From Variovorax sp. CF313 (GTDB lineage Bacteria; Pseudomonadota; Gammaproteobacteria; Burkholderiales; Burkholderiaceae_C), in assembly GCF_000282635.1 (NCBI RefSeq), contig NZ_AKIW01000056.1, forward strand, positions 1 through 33,286: DNA of 33,286 nucleotides. Reading direction: 5' to 3'. How positions within the stretch are numbered: position 1 is the first letter of the stretch; every line of letters begins with the position of its first letter. Under the pieces are notes generated by a model. It was not told the DNA's origin. It searched no databases and saw nothing but the letters and a program-made list of their open reading frames with translations. The translations under genes and the position numbers were made by a program. Shown piece after piece: positions 24,646-33,274 of the stretch.

Positions 24646-25545
24646 ATGCAGATGCAGCAGCTTGCAACCGATGGTGGTCGTACGCAATTGGCCGTGCGAA
24701 CGTACGAGCCGGTCGGCGCACCGCGTGCCAGCATCGTGATCGGTGGCGCGATGGGCGTGCGCCAGTCCTTCTACGAGCCCTTCGCGCGATGGCTCGCGCA
24801 GCAGGGCCTGCGCGTCTGGACCTTCGACTACCGGGGCTCCGGCGACTCGCGCGGCAATGCGCCGCTGCGCGGCTTCAAGGCCGACCTGCTCGACTGGGCT
24901 TGCGACTACGAAGCGGTGATCGACGCAGCCAAGGCGGCGTTGCCCGGCCAGCCGCTCTACCTGCTGGGCCACAGCCTGGGCGCGCAGCTGCCGGGCTTCC
25001 TGCAGCGTCCCGGGCAGGTCGACGGCCTCGTCAGCATCGCCGCGGGCAGCGGCTACTGGCGCGAGAACGCGCCGAAGCTCAAGCGCAGCATCCTCTACTT
25101 CTGGTTCGTGCTCGTGCCGCTGGTCACGCGGCTGTGCGGCTACTTTCCGGGCCGCCGGCTGAAGAAGGTCGGCGACCTGCCGCGCGGCGTGATCCTGCAA
25201 TGGCGGCGCTGGTGCCTGAACCCGCGCTACAGCGTCGGCGCGGAAGGCGAGGCGGCACTGCGCAGCTACGGCCGCGTGCGCTTCCCGGTGCTCGCGCTGT
25301 CGATGACCGACGACGAGCTCATGACGCTCGCCGGCACCGAAAGCCTCGTGAGCTTCTATGCCGGCGCACCGAGCGCGGTGGAGCGCATTGCGCCGGCCGA
25401 CGTGCAGGCCCGGCGCATCGGCCACTTCGGCTTCTTCCGCGAGCAGTTCAGCCAGAGCCTCTGGCCGAGCACGCTCGACAAGCTGCATCGGCTGGCGTCG
25501 CTTACTGCGCTGCAGCACGCCAACGTCCCGCACACGACTGCGTGA
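24646..25545 (+). CDS. Alpha/beta-fold hydrolase
   Basis: A 299-aa hydrolase with the nucleophile elbow LLGHSLGAQ (Ser110) and, upstream, the DYRGSGDSRG loop typical of serine aminopeptidase/lysophospholipase-like (Hydrolase_4) proteins. A late GHFGFF supplies the likely catalytic His. A hydrophobic stretch in the cap (ILYFWFVLVPLVTRLCGYF) may touch lipid or membrane. There is no signal peptide. AAGGAGA precedes the ATG. Its position in the beta-oxidation locus suggests release or processing of an ester or thioester; the substrate is unknown. Confidence 0.85.
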   Translation: MQMQQLATDGGRTQLAVRTYEPVGAPRASIVIGGAMGVRQSFYEPFARWLAQQGLRVWTFDYRGSGDSRGNAPLRGFKADLLDWACDYEAVIDAAKAALPGQPLYLLGHSLGAQLPGFLQRPGQVDGLVSIAAGSGYWRENAPKLKRSILYFWFVLVPLVTRLCGYFPGRRLKKVGDLPRGVILQWRRWCLNPRYSVGAEGEAALRSYGRVRFPVLALSMTDDELMTLAGTESLVSFYAGAPSAVERIAPADVQARRIGHFGFFREQFSQSLWPSTLDKLHRLASLTALQHANVPHTTA

Positions 25546-25574
25546 CGCCATCCACCGGAGGCACACTGCCGATC

Positions 25575-26411
25575 ATGACGACGAGCACGCACCCCTTCGA
25601 CAAGGCCCTGGCGATCCACCACAGCGACATCCGCGTGGGGCACTTCACGGGCATGACCAGCCCCGACTACTGGAACATGGTCGGCCCTTTCGGCGGCACC
25701 ACCGCGGCGCTGGCGCTGCAGGCGGTGCTGAAGCATCCCGACCTGCTCGGCGTGCCGATCGCGCTCACGGTGAACTACGCGGCGGCGCTCGAAGCCGGCG
25801 CGTTCGACATCCAGGCCACCGCCGTGCGCACCAACCGCTCGACGCAGCACTGGACGGTGCAGATCACGCAGGCCGGCCCCGGCGCAGCGCCGAACATGAC
25901 GACCACCGCCACCGTGGTGACCGCCGTGCGCCGCGAGACCTGGAACGGCAACGACCTGCCGATGCCCGAGGTGCCGCGGCCCGAGATGGTCGAGCGCATG
26001 AGCATTGGCCCGTCGGGCGTGGCGTGGATCGGCCAGTACGAGATGCGGCCGATCAGCGGCAGCATTCCTTCGAAATGGGACGGCAGCGGCCATCACAGCG
26101 AGAGCCGGCTCTGGGTGCGCGATGCGCAGCAACGCGCGCTCGACTTCGCCTCGCTCGCGGCCATGAGCGACCTGTTCTTCCCGCGCGTGTGGCTGCGCCG
26201 CGCCACGCGGGTGCCGGTGGGCACGGTGTCGATCACCACGTATTTCCATGCCGATGCGGCGCAGCTGGCCGAGGTCGGCACGGGTTACCTGCTCGGCAGC
26301 GCGACGGGGCAGCAGTTCAGCAGCGGCTTCTTCGACCAGGCTGCGCAGCTCTGGAGCGAAGGCGGCACGTTGCTCGCCACTTCCAACCAGATCGTCTACT
26401 ACAAGGAATGA
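25575..26411 (+). CDS. Acyl-CoA thioesterase, double-hotdog type
   Basis: A 278-aa protein resembling TesB-like/4HBT_3 thioesterases: two hotdog repeats, with YWNMVGPFGGTTAALALQAVLKHP in the first and LGSATGQQFSSGFFDQAAQLWSEGGTLLATSNQ in the second. Such enzymes hydrolyse acyl-CoA to acid and CoA. A GGAGG lies about 13 bp upstream of ATG 25575, rather far, but no better ATG or GTG start is in frame. The stop overlaps a possible start of the next gene. Confidence 0.82.
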   Translation: MTTSTHPFDKALAIHHSDIRVGHFTGMTSPDYWNMVGPFGGTTAALALQAVLKHPDLLGVPIALTVNYAAALEAGAFDIQATAVRTNRSTQHWTVQITQAGPGAAPNMTTTATVVTAVRRETWNGNDLPMPEVPRPEMVERMSIGPSGVAWIGQYEMRPISGSIPSKWDGSGHHSESRLWVRDAQQRALDFASLAAMSDLFFPRVWLRRATRVPVGTVSITTYFHADAAQLAEVGTGYLLGSATGQQFSSGFFDQAAQLWSEGGTLLATSNQIVYYKE

Positions 26412-26416
26412 CCGTC

Positions 26417-27163
26417 ATGGCGCTCACCAAGGCTGCACTCATCGTGGGCGCGGGCGACGCCACCGGCGGCGCCATTGCCCGCCGCTTCGCGCGCGAAGGC
26501 TTCGCCACCTGCGTCACGCGGCGCAGCCTCGACAAGCTGCAGCCGCTGGTGGCGCAGATCGAGGCCGACGGCGGCTGCGCACATGCCTTCGCCTGCGATG
26601 CGCGCAAGGAAGAGGAGGTGGTTGCACTCGTCGAGCAGATCGAGTCGACGGTCGGGCCGATCGAGGTGATGGTGTTCAACATCGGGGCCAACGTGCCCGA
26701 GAGCATCCTGAGCGAGACCGCGCGCAAGTACTTCAAGGTGTGGGAGATGGCCTGCTTCTCGGGCTTTCTCAACGGGCGCGAGGTGGCGAAGCGGATGGTG
26801 GCGCGCGACATGCCGGAAGGCGGGCATCGCGGCACGATCATCTTCACGGGCGCGACGGCTTCGCTGCGTGGCGCGGCGAACTTCGGCGCCTTCTCGGGCG
26901 CCAAGATGGCATTGCGCGCGCTGGCCCAGTCGATGGCGCGGGAGCTGGGGCCGCAGGGCATTCACGTGGCGCACGTGGTGGTCGACGGCGCCATCGACAC
27001 CGAGTTCATCCGCAGCAACTTCCCCGAGCGCTATGCACTGAAGGACAGTGACGGCATCCTGAACCCGGACCACATCGCCGACAGCTACTGGATGCTGCAT
27101 TCGCAACCGCGCGATGCATGGACGCACGAGCTCGATCTGCGGCCCTGGTCCGAGAAATTCTGA
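26417..27163 (+). CDS. Atypical SDR-family protein with Phe in place of catalytic Tyr
   Basis: A 248-aa SDR fold protein. The cofactor loop is GAGDATGGAIA (11-21), and the NNAG region is replaced by VFNIGANVPE. The active-site segment reads TGATASLRGAANFGAFSGAK: Ser149 and Lys163 are present, but the Tyr of YxxxK is Phe159. HVAHVVVDGAIDT and a C-terminal HELDLRPW are shared with a subgroup of SDRs of unknown function. It may reduce poorly, use another base or be non-catalytic. ATG 26417 is preferred because AAGGA lies 9 bp upstream; ATG 26408 overlaps the thioesterase stop. Confidence 0.83.
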   Translation: MALTKAALIVGAGDATGGAIARRFAREGFATCVTRRSLDKLQPLVAQIEADGGCAHAFACDARKEEEVVALVEQIESTVGPIEVMVFNIGANVPESILSETARKYFKVWEMACFSGFLNGREVAKRMVARDMPEGGHRGTIIFTGATASLRGAANFGAFSGAKMALRALAQSMARELGPQGIHVAHVVVDGAIDTEFIRSNFPERYALKDSDGILNPDHIADSYWMLHSQPRDAWTHELDLRPWSEKF

Positions 27164-27238
27164 GATGACGGGCGCAGGGGAGTACCCGGTGGCCTGTGCA
27201 CGCGCCCCCGAACGCAAGCGTCCGACAAGGAGACACCC

Positions 27239-27832
27239 ATGACCAAATCCGTCGACTTCTACTTCGACTTCGGCAGCCCCGCCGCCTACCTCGCCGCAAC
27301 GCAGCTGCCGCACGTATGTGCTGACGCAGGCGCCGAGCTGGTGTGGAAGCCCATGCTCCTGGGCGGCGTGTTCCAGGCCACGGGCAACCATTCGCCCGCC
27401 GAGATCAAGCCCAAGGGCCCGTACATGACCGTCGACCTGCAGCGCTTCGCGAAGCGCTACGGCGTGTCCTTCGTGCACAACCCGCATTTCCCCATCAACA
27501 CGTTGCTGCTGATGCGCGGCGCCACCGGCGTCCAGATGAAGGAGCCGGCGCGCTTCGGTGCGTATGTCGACGCAGTCTTCCACGCGATGTGGGTCGAGCC
27601 GAAGAATCTCAACGACCCGGCAATCGTCGGCGCCGTCTTGCAGAATGCGGGCTTCGACGCCGCGGGCCTGCTCGCGCTGGCCGGCGCGCAGGAAACCAAG
27701 GACCGGCTCAAGGCCGTCACCCAGGAAGCTGTGGAGCGCGGCGTGTTCGGCGCTCCCACCATGTTCGTCGGCAGCGAGATGTTCTGGGGGCAAGACCGCC
27801 TCGATTTCGTCCGCGAAGCCCTTTGCGCCTGA
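27239..27832 (+). CDS. 2-hydroxychromene-2-carboxylate isomerase-like, kappa-class GST fold
   Basis: A 197-aa DsbA-fold protein. The N-terminus FYFDFGSPAAYLA has Ser13 where HCCA isomerases and kappa GSTs bind glutathione. GVFGAPTMFVG provides the cis-Pro loop, and the C-terminal FWGQDRLDFV is typical of the family. It is predicted to be a cytoplasmic glutathione-dependent isomerase or transferase. In known pathways HCCA isomerase acts in naphthalene breakdown, but many homologues sit in acyl-CoA operons with no aromatic dioxygenase, as here. AAGGAGA precedes the ATG. Confidence 0.87.
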   Translation: MTKSVDFYFDFGSPAAYLAATQLPHVCADAGAELVWKPMLLGGVFQATGNHSPAEIKPKGPYMTVDLQRFAKRYGVSFVHNPHFPINTLLLMRGATGVQMKEPARFGAYVDAVFHAMWVEPKNLNDPAIVGAVLQNAGFDAAGLLALAGAQETKDRLKAVTQEAVERGVFGAPTMFVGSEMFWGQDRLDFVREALCA

Positions 27833-27868
27833 TCGCGGCGCCAATCCCTTTATTCAAGGACCATTCCC

Positions 27869-28633
27869 ATGAGCGACATCCTCGTCCACACCGAAGCCGG
27901 TGTGATGACCCTCACTTTCAACCGCGTCGACAAGAAGAACTCGATCACCAGCGGCATGTACGCCGAACTGGCCGATGCGCTGGCCGCCGCCGAGAGCGAT
28001 GCGGCCGTGCGCTGCGTGCTGATCCAGGGCGATCCGACCATCTTCAGCGCGGGCAACGACATCGGCGACTTCCTCAACGGCCCGCCGTCGACGCAGGAAT
28101 CGCCGGTGTTCCGCTTCCTGCGCGGCATCGCAACCTTCCCCAAGCCCATCGTCGCGGCCGTGTGCGGCCCGGCCGTGGGCATCGGCACCACGATGCTGTT
28201 CCACTGCGACCTCGTCTACGCGGGCGACAACGCCGCCTTCTCGATGCCCTTCGTGAACCTCGGCCTGTGCCCCGAAGCGGCGTCGAGCCTGCTGGTGCCG
28301 CAGATGCTGGGCTACCACCGCGCGGCCGAGGCGTTGCTGCTGGGCGAGCCCTTCATGGCCGAGGCCGCGCTGGAGGTGGGCCTGGTCAACCGCGTGGTGC
28401 CGCCGACCGAGGTCAACGCCATCGCGCAGACGCAGGCCCGCAAGCTCGCCGCCAAGCCGCTGAGCGCGCTGGTGGAAACCAAGCGCCTGCTGAAGAAGGC
28501 GCAGATGCCTGCCGTGCTGGAGCGCATGGGCGAAGAGGGTGCGAGCTTCGGCCGCATGCTGCGCGAACCGGCGGCGCGCGAGGCCTTCGGCGCGTTCATG
28601 GAGAAGCGCAAGCCGGACTTCTCCAAGGTCTGA
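27869..28633 (+). CDS. Enoyl-CoA hydratase/isomerase (crotonase) family protein
   Basis: A 254-aa crotonase. The first oxyanion-hole block is IFSAGNDIGDF and the second CGPAVGIGTTMLFHCDLVYA. The usual catalytic Glu position is in LGLCPEAASSLL. The PEAASS form is found in isomerase-like (PaaG/ECI-type) as well as hydratase members, so either reaction is possible. It is the last gene of the acyl-CoA locus, 36 bp after the HCCA-isomerase-like gene. Confidence 0.88.
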   Translation: MSDILVHTEAGVMTLTFNRVDKKNSITSGMYAELADALAAAESDAAVRCVLIQGDPTIFSAGNDIGDFLNGPPSTQESPVFRFLRGIATFPKPIVAAVCGPAVGIGTTMLFHCDLVYAGDNAAFSMPFVNLGLCPEAASSLLVPQMLGYHRAAEALLLGEPFMAEAALEVGLVNRVVPPTEVNAIAQTQARKLAAKPLSALVETKRLLKKAQMPAVLERMGEEGASFGRMLREPAAREAFGAFMEKRKPDFSKV

Positions 28634-28675
28634 CGCGCTTCCCGGGCCGGGGCCTGCATACGTACACTGCGCGGC

Positions 28676-29923
28676 GTGCAAGAGAAAAGAACCCTCGCAA
28701 CGCCCGGCCCGCAGGCAAACGACGCTACTGAAAAAGTAGCATTCCGCTTCTCGCGCCGGCGTACTTTCGGTTTGCTGGCAGGTGCCCTGGCAGCCCCTTC
28801 ACTGGCCTTGGCGCGGGTGCGACCGCTGCGCATCGGCGTCATCGGTTCGTGGTCCGGCCCTTATGCGGGCGGTGGCCGGCAGTTCGATGCCGGCATGGCC
28901 GTCTGGCTGGCGGCGCACAACCAGAACATTGCGGGCCGGCCGGTCGAACTGCTGCGGCGCGACGTGCCCGGCAGCGCGCCCGACCAGGCGCGCCGCCATG
29001 CGCTGGACCTCGTGGAAAGCGAGCGTGTCGACCTGCTGGCGGGCCTGGATTTCAGCTCCAACGCCTATGCCGTGGGCAGCGTCGCCACGCAGGCGAAGCT
29101 GCCGCTGGTGGTGATGAACGCAGCCTCCTCGGGCATCACGGCGCGCTGCCCGTTCGCGGTGCGGGTGTCCTTCACCATCGGGCAGGTCACGCTGCCGCTG
29201 GCGCGCTGGGCGCTCCAGCAAGGCTTGCGCGACGTCTGCACCGTGGTGGCCGACTACGCCTCGGGCGTCGATGCCGAAAGCGCCTTCGTATCGGGCATCA
29301 CCGCGGGTGGAGGCCGGGTCGGCGCGATGCTGCGGGTGCCGCTGGCCACGCTCGACTACTCGGCCTACATGCTGCGGCTGCGCGAACTCAAGCCACAGGC
29401 GGTGTTCTTCTTCCTGCCGTCGGGGCAGATGCCGGCCACCTTCCTGAAGTTCTGGCGCGACCGCGGCATGGCCGACGCCGGCATTCGCCTGCTCGCGACG
29501 GGCGACGCCACCGACGACCACTACCTCGAGGGCATCGGCGAGCTGGCCGATGGGCTCGTCACGAGTCACCACTATTCATTCGCGCACGAGTCGCCGGCCA
29601 ACCGCCGGTTCACGTCGGCGTTCCAGGCGGAGTACGGCGATCACCTGCGTCCGGGGTATTTCGCGGTCGCGGCCCACGATGCGCTCGCGGCCATCGACGC
29701 GGCGATGGCCTCGCCCGTGGCGCACGGTGGCGCGGTTGGCGAGCGGCTGGTGGACGCGTTCCGGGGCGTGCGGCTCGACAGCCCGCGCGGCCCGATAGAG
29801 ATCGACGCGCACACGCGGGACATCGTGCAGACGGTGTACATCCGCCGCGTCGAGCGCCGCGAGGGGCGCTGGGTCAACCGCGAGTTCGAGCACTTCGAGC
29901 GCGTACGCGACCCGGGCGTCTGA
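28676..29923 (+). CDS. Orphan Liv-type ABC substrate-binding protein with Tat-type signal
   Basis: A 415-aa type I periplasmic binding protein. The long N-terminal n-region is followed by SRRRTFGLLAGALAAPSLALA, a twin-arginine-like signal (about 26-46). The mature part begins LRIGVIGSWSGPYAGGGRQF, typical of Peripla_BP_6. No permease or ATPase genes are adjacent, so it must share a transporter or act as a sensor. The GTG start at 28676 lacks a clear ribosome site, and no better start precedes the signal. It is convergent with the YciA-type gene 6 bp away. Confidence 0.82.
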   Translation: MQEKRTLATPGPQANDATEKVAFRFSRRRTFGLLAGALAAPSLALARVRPLRIGVIGSWSGPYAGGGRQFDAGMAVWLAAHNQNIAGRPVELLRRDVPGSAPDQARRHALDLVESERVDLLAGLDFSSNAYAVGSVATQAKLPLVVMNAASSGITARCPFAVRVSFTIGQVTLPLARWALQQGLRDVCTVVADYASGVDAESAFVSGITAGGGRVGAMLRVPLATLDYSAYMLRLRELKPQAVFFFLPSGQMPATFLKFWRDRGMADAGIRLLATGDATDDHYLEGIGELADGLVTSHHYSFAHESPANRRFTSAFQAEYGDHLRPGYFAVAAHDALAAIDAAMASPVAHGGAVGERLVDAFRGVRLDSPRGPIEIDAHTRDIVQTVYIRRVERREGRWVNREFEHFERVRDPGV

Positions 29924-29929
29924 ACTCGT

Positions 29930-30355
29930 TCAGGGCTGCTGCTCGATCACTCGCGGACGGCCGTTGTCGTCGATGGCCACGTAGGTGAAGGTAGCCTGCG
30001 TGACCTTGATGTACTCGCCCTGGGCGCGGAAGCGCTCGGCGAAGACTTCGACGGTCACCGTGACCGAGGTGCGCCCGATGCGCACCAGCTTCGAATAGAA
30101 CGAAAGAATGTCGCCCAGCCGCACCGGCTGCTTGAAGATGAATTCGTTGACCGCCACCGTCGCCTGCCGGCCCTTGGCGTAGCGCGCCGGAATCACCGAG
30201 CCGGCCAGGTCGCACTGCGCCATGACCCAGCCGCCGAAGATGTCGCCGTTGGCGTTGCAGTCCGCCGGCATCGGAATGACCTTGAGCACCAGCTCCATGT
30301 CGGTGGGCAGGCTTTTGAGGGTGGCCGCGGCGGCGGCACTGGAAGTATCTGACAT
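29930..30355 (-). CDS. YciA-type acyl-CoA thioesterase
   Basis: A 141-aa single-hotdog thioesterase with LPTDMELVLKVIPMPADCNA followed by NGDIFGGWVMAQCD, the family active-site block, and VNEFIFKQPVRLGDILSFY. YciA enzymes hydrolyse a broad range of acyl-CoAs in the cytoplasm as hexamers. I choose ATG 30355, which matches relatives. An in-frame GTG at 30385 has a perfect GGAGG 6 bp upstream and would add ten residues. The gene diverges from the Atm1-type exporter. Confidence 0.9.
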   Translation of the reverse strand: MSDTSSAAAAATLKSLPTDMELVLKVIPMPADCNANGDIFGGWVMAQCDLAGSVIPARYAKGRQATVAVNEFIFKQPVRLGDILSFYSKLVRIGRTSVTVTVEVFAERFRAQGEYIKVTQATFTYVAIDDNGRPRVIEQQP

Positions 30356-30396
30356 GGGCACAATCTGGAACAAACAAGCAACCACGATTGTCCTCC

Positions 30397-32229
30397 ATGC
30401 GCCGAAGCGGCGAAGCCCTTCCTTCCCCCCACACAGCCGGCGGCCACCCGCCGGCGCGCAGTGACCGTTCCGACTGGGCGACGCTGCGCCGCCTGTTTCC
30501 CTACCTCTGGCAGTACAAGTGGCGGGTGGCCGCGGCGCTGGCCTTCATGGTGGGCGCCAAGGTGGCCAACGTGGGCGTGCCGGTGCTGCTGAAGAACCTG
30601 GTCGACACGATGACGCCCAAGCCCGACATGGCACAGGCGCTGCTCATCGTGCCCATCGGGCTGCTGCTGGCCTACGGGCTGCTGCGCTTCTCGACCTCGC
30701 TCTTCGGCGAGCTGCGCGAGCTGATCTTCGCCAAGGCCACCGAGGGCACGGCCCGGCAGATCGCGCTGGAGGTGTTCCGCCACCTGCATTCGCTGAGCCT
30801 GCGCTTCCACCTGGAGCGCCAGACCGGCGGCATGACGCGCGACATCGAGCGCGGCACGCGCGGCGTGCACTCGCTGATCTCGATGTCGCTCTACAGCATC
30901 GTGCCGACCATCATCGAACTGGTGCTGGTGCTCACCATCCTGGGCGTGAAGTTCGACTCGCTGTTCGTCTGGATCACGGCGGCCGCGCTGGTGCTGTACA
31001 TCACGTTCACGGTCACGGTGACCGAGTGGCGCACGCAGTTCCGCAAGACCATGAACGAGCTCGACTCGGTGGCGCAGAGTCGCGCGGTCGATTCGCTGCT
31101 GAACTACGAGACCGTCAAGTACTTCAACAACGAGGATTTCGAGGCCGGCCGCTACGACGCCAGCCTCGACCGCTACCGCAAGGCCGCCATCAAGAGCCAG
31201 CGCACGCTGAGCATGCTCAACACCGGCCAGCAGGCGCTGATCGCCATCAGCCTGGTGCTGATGCTGTGGCGCGCCACCTCGGGCGTGGTCGATGGGCGCA
31301 TGACGCTGGGCGACCTGGTGATGGTCAACGCCTTCATGATCCAGCTCTACATTCCGCTGAATTTCCTCGGCGTGATCTACCGCGAGATCAAGCAGAGCCT
31401 GACCGACCTCGACAAGATGTTCGTGCTGATGGAAAAAGAGCGCGAGGTGCGCGATGCGCCCGGCTCGCAGCCGCTGGCCGGCGCCGACGCCACGGTGCGC
31501 TTCGAGGACGTGAGCTTCGCCTACGAGCCCGCGCGGCCCATCCTCAAGCACGTGAGCTTCGAGATTCCAGCGGGCAAGACGGTGGCCGTGGTCGGCCCCT
31601 CGGGCTCGGGCAAGTCGACGCTCGCGCGGCTGCTCTACCGCTTCTACGACGTGCAGCAGGGCCGCATCACCATCGGCGGCGAGGACATCCGCGCAGTCAC
31701 GCAGTCGAGCGTGCGCCGCGCGATCGGCATCGTGCCGCAGGACACGGTGCTCTTCAACGACACGGTCGAATACAACATCGCCTACGGCCGCCCCGGCGCC
31801 ACGCGCGAAGAGGTGGAGGCCGCGGCCCGCGCCGCGCGCATCCACGACTTCATCGTGGCCACGCCCAAGGGCTACGAAACGACGGTGGGCGAGCGCGGCC
31901 TCAAGCTCTCGGGCGGCGAGAAGCAGCGCGTGGCCATCGCGCGCACGCTGCTGAAGAACCCGCCGATCGTGATCTTCGACGAGGCCACCTCGGCGCTCGA
32001 CTCGGCCAACGAACGCGCCATCCAGTCGGAGCTCAAGAGCGCCGCGCAGGACAAGACCACGCTGGTCATCGCGCACCGGCTGTCGACGGTGGTCGACGCG
32101 CACGAGATCCTGGTGCTGGAGTCGGGCGTGATCGTCGAGCGCGGCACGCACGCCGAGCTGCTCGCGAAGCAGGGCCGCTACGCCCAGATGTGGGCCTTGC
32201 AGAAGAGCGAAGCGGCACCGCTGATGTAG
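30397..32229 (+). CDS. Atm1/HMT1-type ABC exporter, fused membrane and ATPase domains
   Basis: A 610-aa half-transporter. The N-terminal six-helix domain starts near residue 35 and includes LNYETVKYFNNEDFE, a hallmark of the Atm1/HMT1 subfamily. The C-terminal ATPase has Walker A GPSGSGKST (400-408), LSGGEKQ (504-510), Walker B with Asp528-Glu529 (IFDEATSALDS) and the switch His560 (VIAHRLS). It dimerises in the inner membrane. Relatives export glutathione-linked sulfur or metal conjugates. ATG 30397 is chosen; a TTG at 30388 is possible but weaker. Confidence 0.92.
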   Translation: MRRSGEALPSPHTAGGHPPARSDRSDWATLRRLFPYLWQYKWRVAAALAFMVGAKVANVGVPVLLKNLVDTMTPKPDMAQALLIVPIGLLLAYGLLRFSTSLFGELRELIFAKATEGTARQIALEVFRHLHSLSLRFHLERQTGGMTRDIERGTRGVHSLISMSLYSIVPTIIELVLVLTILGVKFDSLFVWITAAALVLYITFTVTVTEWRTQFRKTMNELDSVAQSRAVDSLLNYETVKYFNNEDFEAGRYDASLDRYRKAAIKSQRTLSMLNTGQQALIAISLVLMLWRATSGVVDGRMTLGDLVMVNAFMIQLYIPLNFLGVIYREIKQSLTDLDKMFVLMEKEREVRDAPGSQPLAGADATVRFEDVSFAYEPARPILKHVSFEIPAGKTVAVVGPSGSGKSTLARLLYRFYDVQQGRITIGGEDIRAVTQSSVRRAIGIVPQDTVLFNDTVEYNIAYGRPGATREEVEAAARAARIHDFIVATPKGYETTVGERGLKLSGGEKQRVAIARTLLKNPPIVIFDEATSALDSANERAIQSELKSAAQDKTTLVIAHRLSTVVDAHEILVLESGVIVERGTHAELLAKQGRYAQMWALQKSEAAPLM

Positions 32230-32269
32230 CGCGATCATCCATTTCATTTTTTCGTTCAGGAGTTCCCAC

Positions 32270-33208
32270 GTGTCGACCAAGATTCCCCTGCTGGTGCTCA
32301 ACAGCCTGTCGAGCGCTCACCAGGCCCAGATTGCCGAGGTCTACGACATGACCTACGCCTTCGGCGACGCGCAGCGCGCGGCTGCCATTGCCGAGCACGG
32401 CAAGAAGTTCCGCGCGGTGCTGACCATCGGCGTCATCGGCATCACGCCCGAGGAAATCGCGGCCATGCCGGCCGTGGAGCTGATCTGCTGCATGGGCGCG
32501 GGCTACGAGGGCGTGCCGCTCGAAGCCACGCGTGCACGCGGCATCGCCACGGCCAACGGCGCGGGCACCAACGACGACTGCGTGGCCGACCACGCCTTCG
32601 GCCTGCTGATCGGCATCGTGCGCGAGTTCCGCAAGCTCGACCGGCTGTGCCGCGAAGGCGTGTGGCGCGAGGCCATTCCGCAGCCGCCGAACGTGTCGGG
32701 GAAGAAGCTGGGCATCCTGGGGATGGGCACCATCGGGCAGAAGATCGCGAAGCGGGCGGCGGCGTTCGACATGGAGGTGGGCTATCACAACCGCAAGCCG
32801 AAGGAAGGCGCGACGCACCGCTACTTCGACGACCTGAAGTCGCTTGCCACATGGGCCGACTTCCTCGTACTGGCCGCGCCGGGCGGCCCGGCTACGAAGC
32901 ACCTGGTCAATGCCGAAGTGCTCGACGCGCTCGGGCCGCAGGGCTACCTGGTGAGCATCGGGCGCGGCAGCGTGGTCGACACCGAGGCGCTGGCGGCCGC
33001 GCTGCGCGAGAACCGCATCGCCGGTGCCGGCCTCGACGTGTACGAGAGCGAACCGAAGCGGCCCGAGCCGCTGATCGGCCTCGATAACGTGCTGCTGACA
33101 CCGCACATGGCCGGCTGGTCGCCCGAGGCGACGCAGAAGTCGGTGGACCACTTCCTCGCGAATGCCGAAGGGCACTTCGCGGGGCGTGGCGTCCTCACCC
33201 CCATCTGA
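32270..33208 (+). CDS. D-2-hydroxyacid dehydrogenase family protein
   Basis: A 312-aa NAD(P)-dependent oxidoreductase. The Rossmann loop is LGILGMGTIGQKIAKR (from about 147). The catalytic triad is Arg232 (SIGRGSVVD), Glu261 (DVYESEP) and His279 (LTPHMAGWS). HNRKP after the second strand suggests NADP(H) preference, as in glyoxylate/hydroxypyruvate reductases. It reduces a 2-oxoacid to the D-2-hydroxyacid or the reverse. The GTG start is supported by CAGGAGTTCCCAC. A 42-bp hairpin repeat begins 7 bp after the stop and may end or protect the transcript. Confidence 0.92.
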   Translation: MSTKIPLLVLNSLSSAHQAQIAEVYDMTYAFGDAQRAAAIAEHGKKFRAVLTIGVIGITPEEIAAMPAVELICCMGAGYEGVPLEATRARGIATANGAGTNDDCVADHAFGLLIGIVREFRKLDRLCREGVWREAIPQPPNVSGKKLGILGMGTIGQKIAKRAAAFDMEVGYHNRKPKEGATHRYFDDLKSLATWADFLVLAAPGGPATKHLVNAEVLDALGPQGYLVSIGRGSVVDTEALAAALRENRIAGAGLDVYESEPKRPEPLIGLDNVLLTPHMAGWSPEATQKSVDHFLANAEGHFAGRGVLTPI

Positions 33209-33215
33209 TGCCTTG

Positions 33216-33257
33216 CTCCTTCCCCCTCTGGGGGAAGGTTGGGATGGGGGCGGGCAG
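33216..33257. repeat. Third copy of 42-bp palindromic repeat
   Basis: Same orientation as the copy at 22936 and 39/42 identical to it. It has the same hairpin CCTTCCCCC-TCT-GGGGGAAGG and a G-rich tail (TTGGGATGGGGGCGGGCAG). It starts just after the stop of the hydroxyacid dehydrogenase gene. Both + strand copies are preceded by GATGCC a few bases upstream, which may be chance or part of a longer boundary. Confidence 0.9.
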
Positions 33258-33274
33258 GGCGCTCGATGGAGGCG

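Noticed and set aside
30193..32301. A long minus-strand open frame opposite the ABC exporter gene
   Set aside because: The exporter frame has all ABC motifs in order, while the antisense translation is compositionally skewed and has no recognisable domain.
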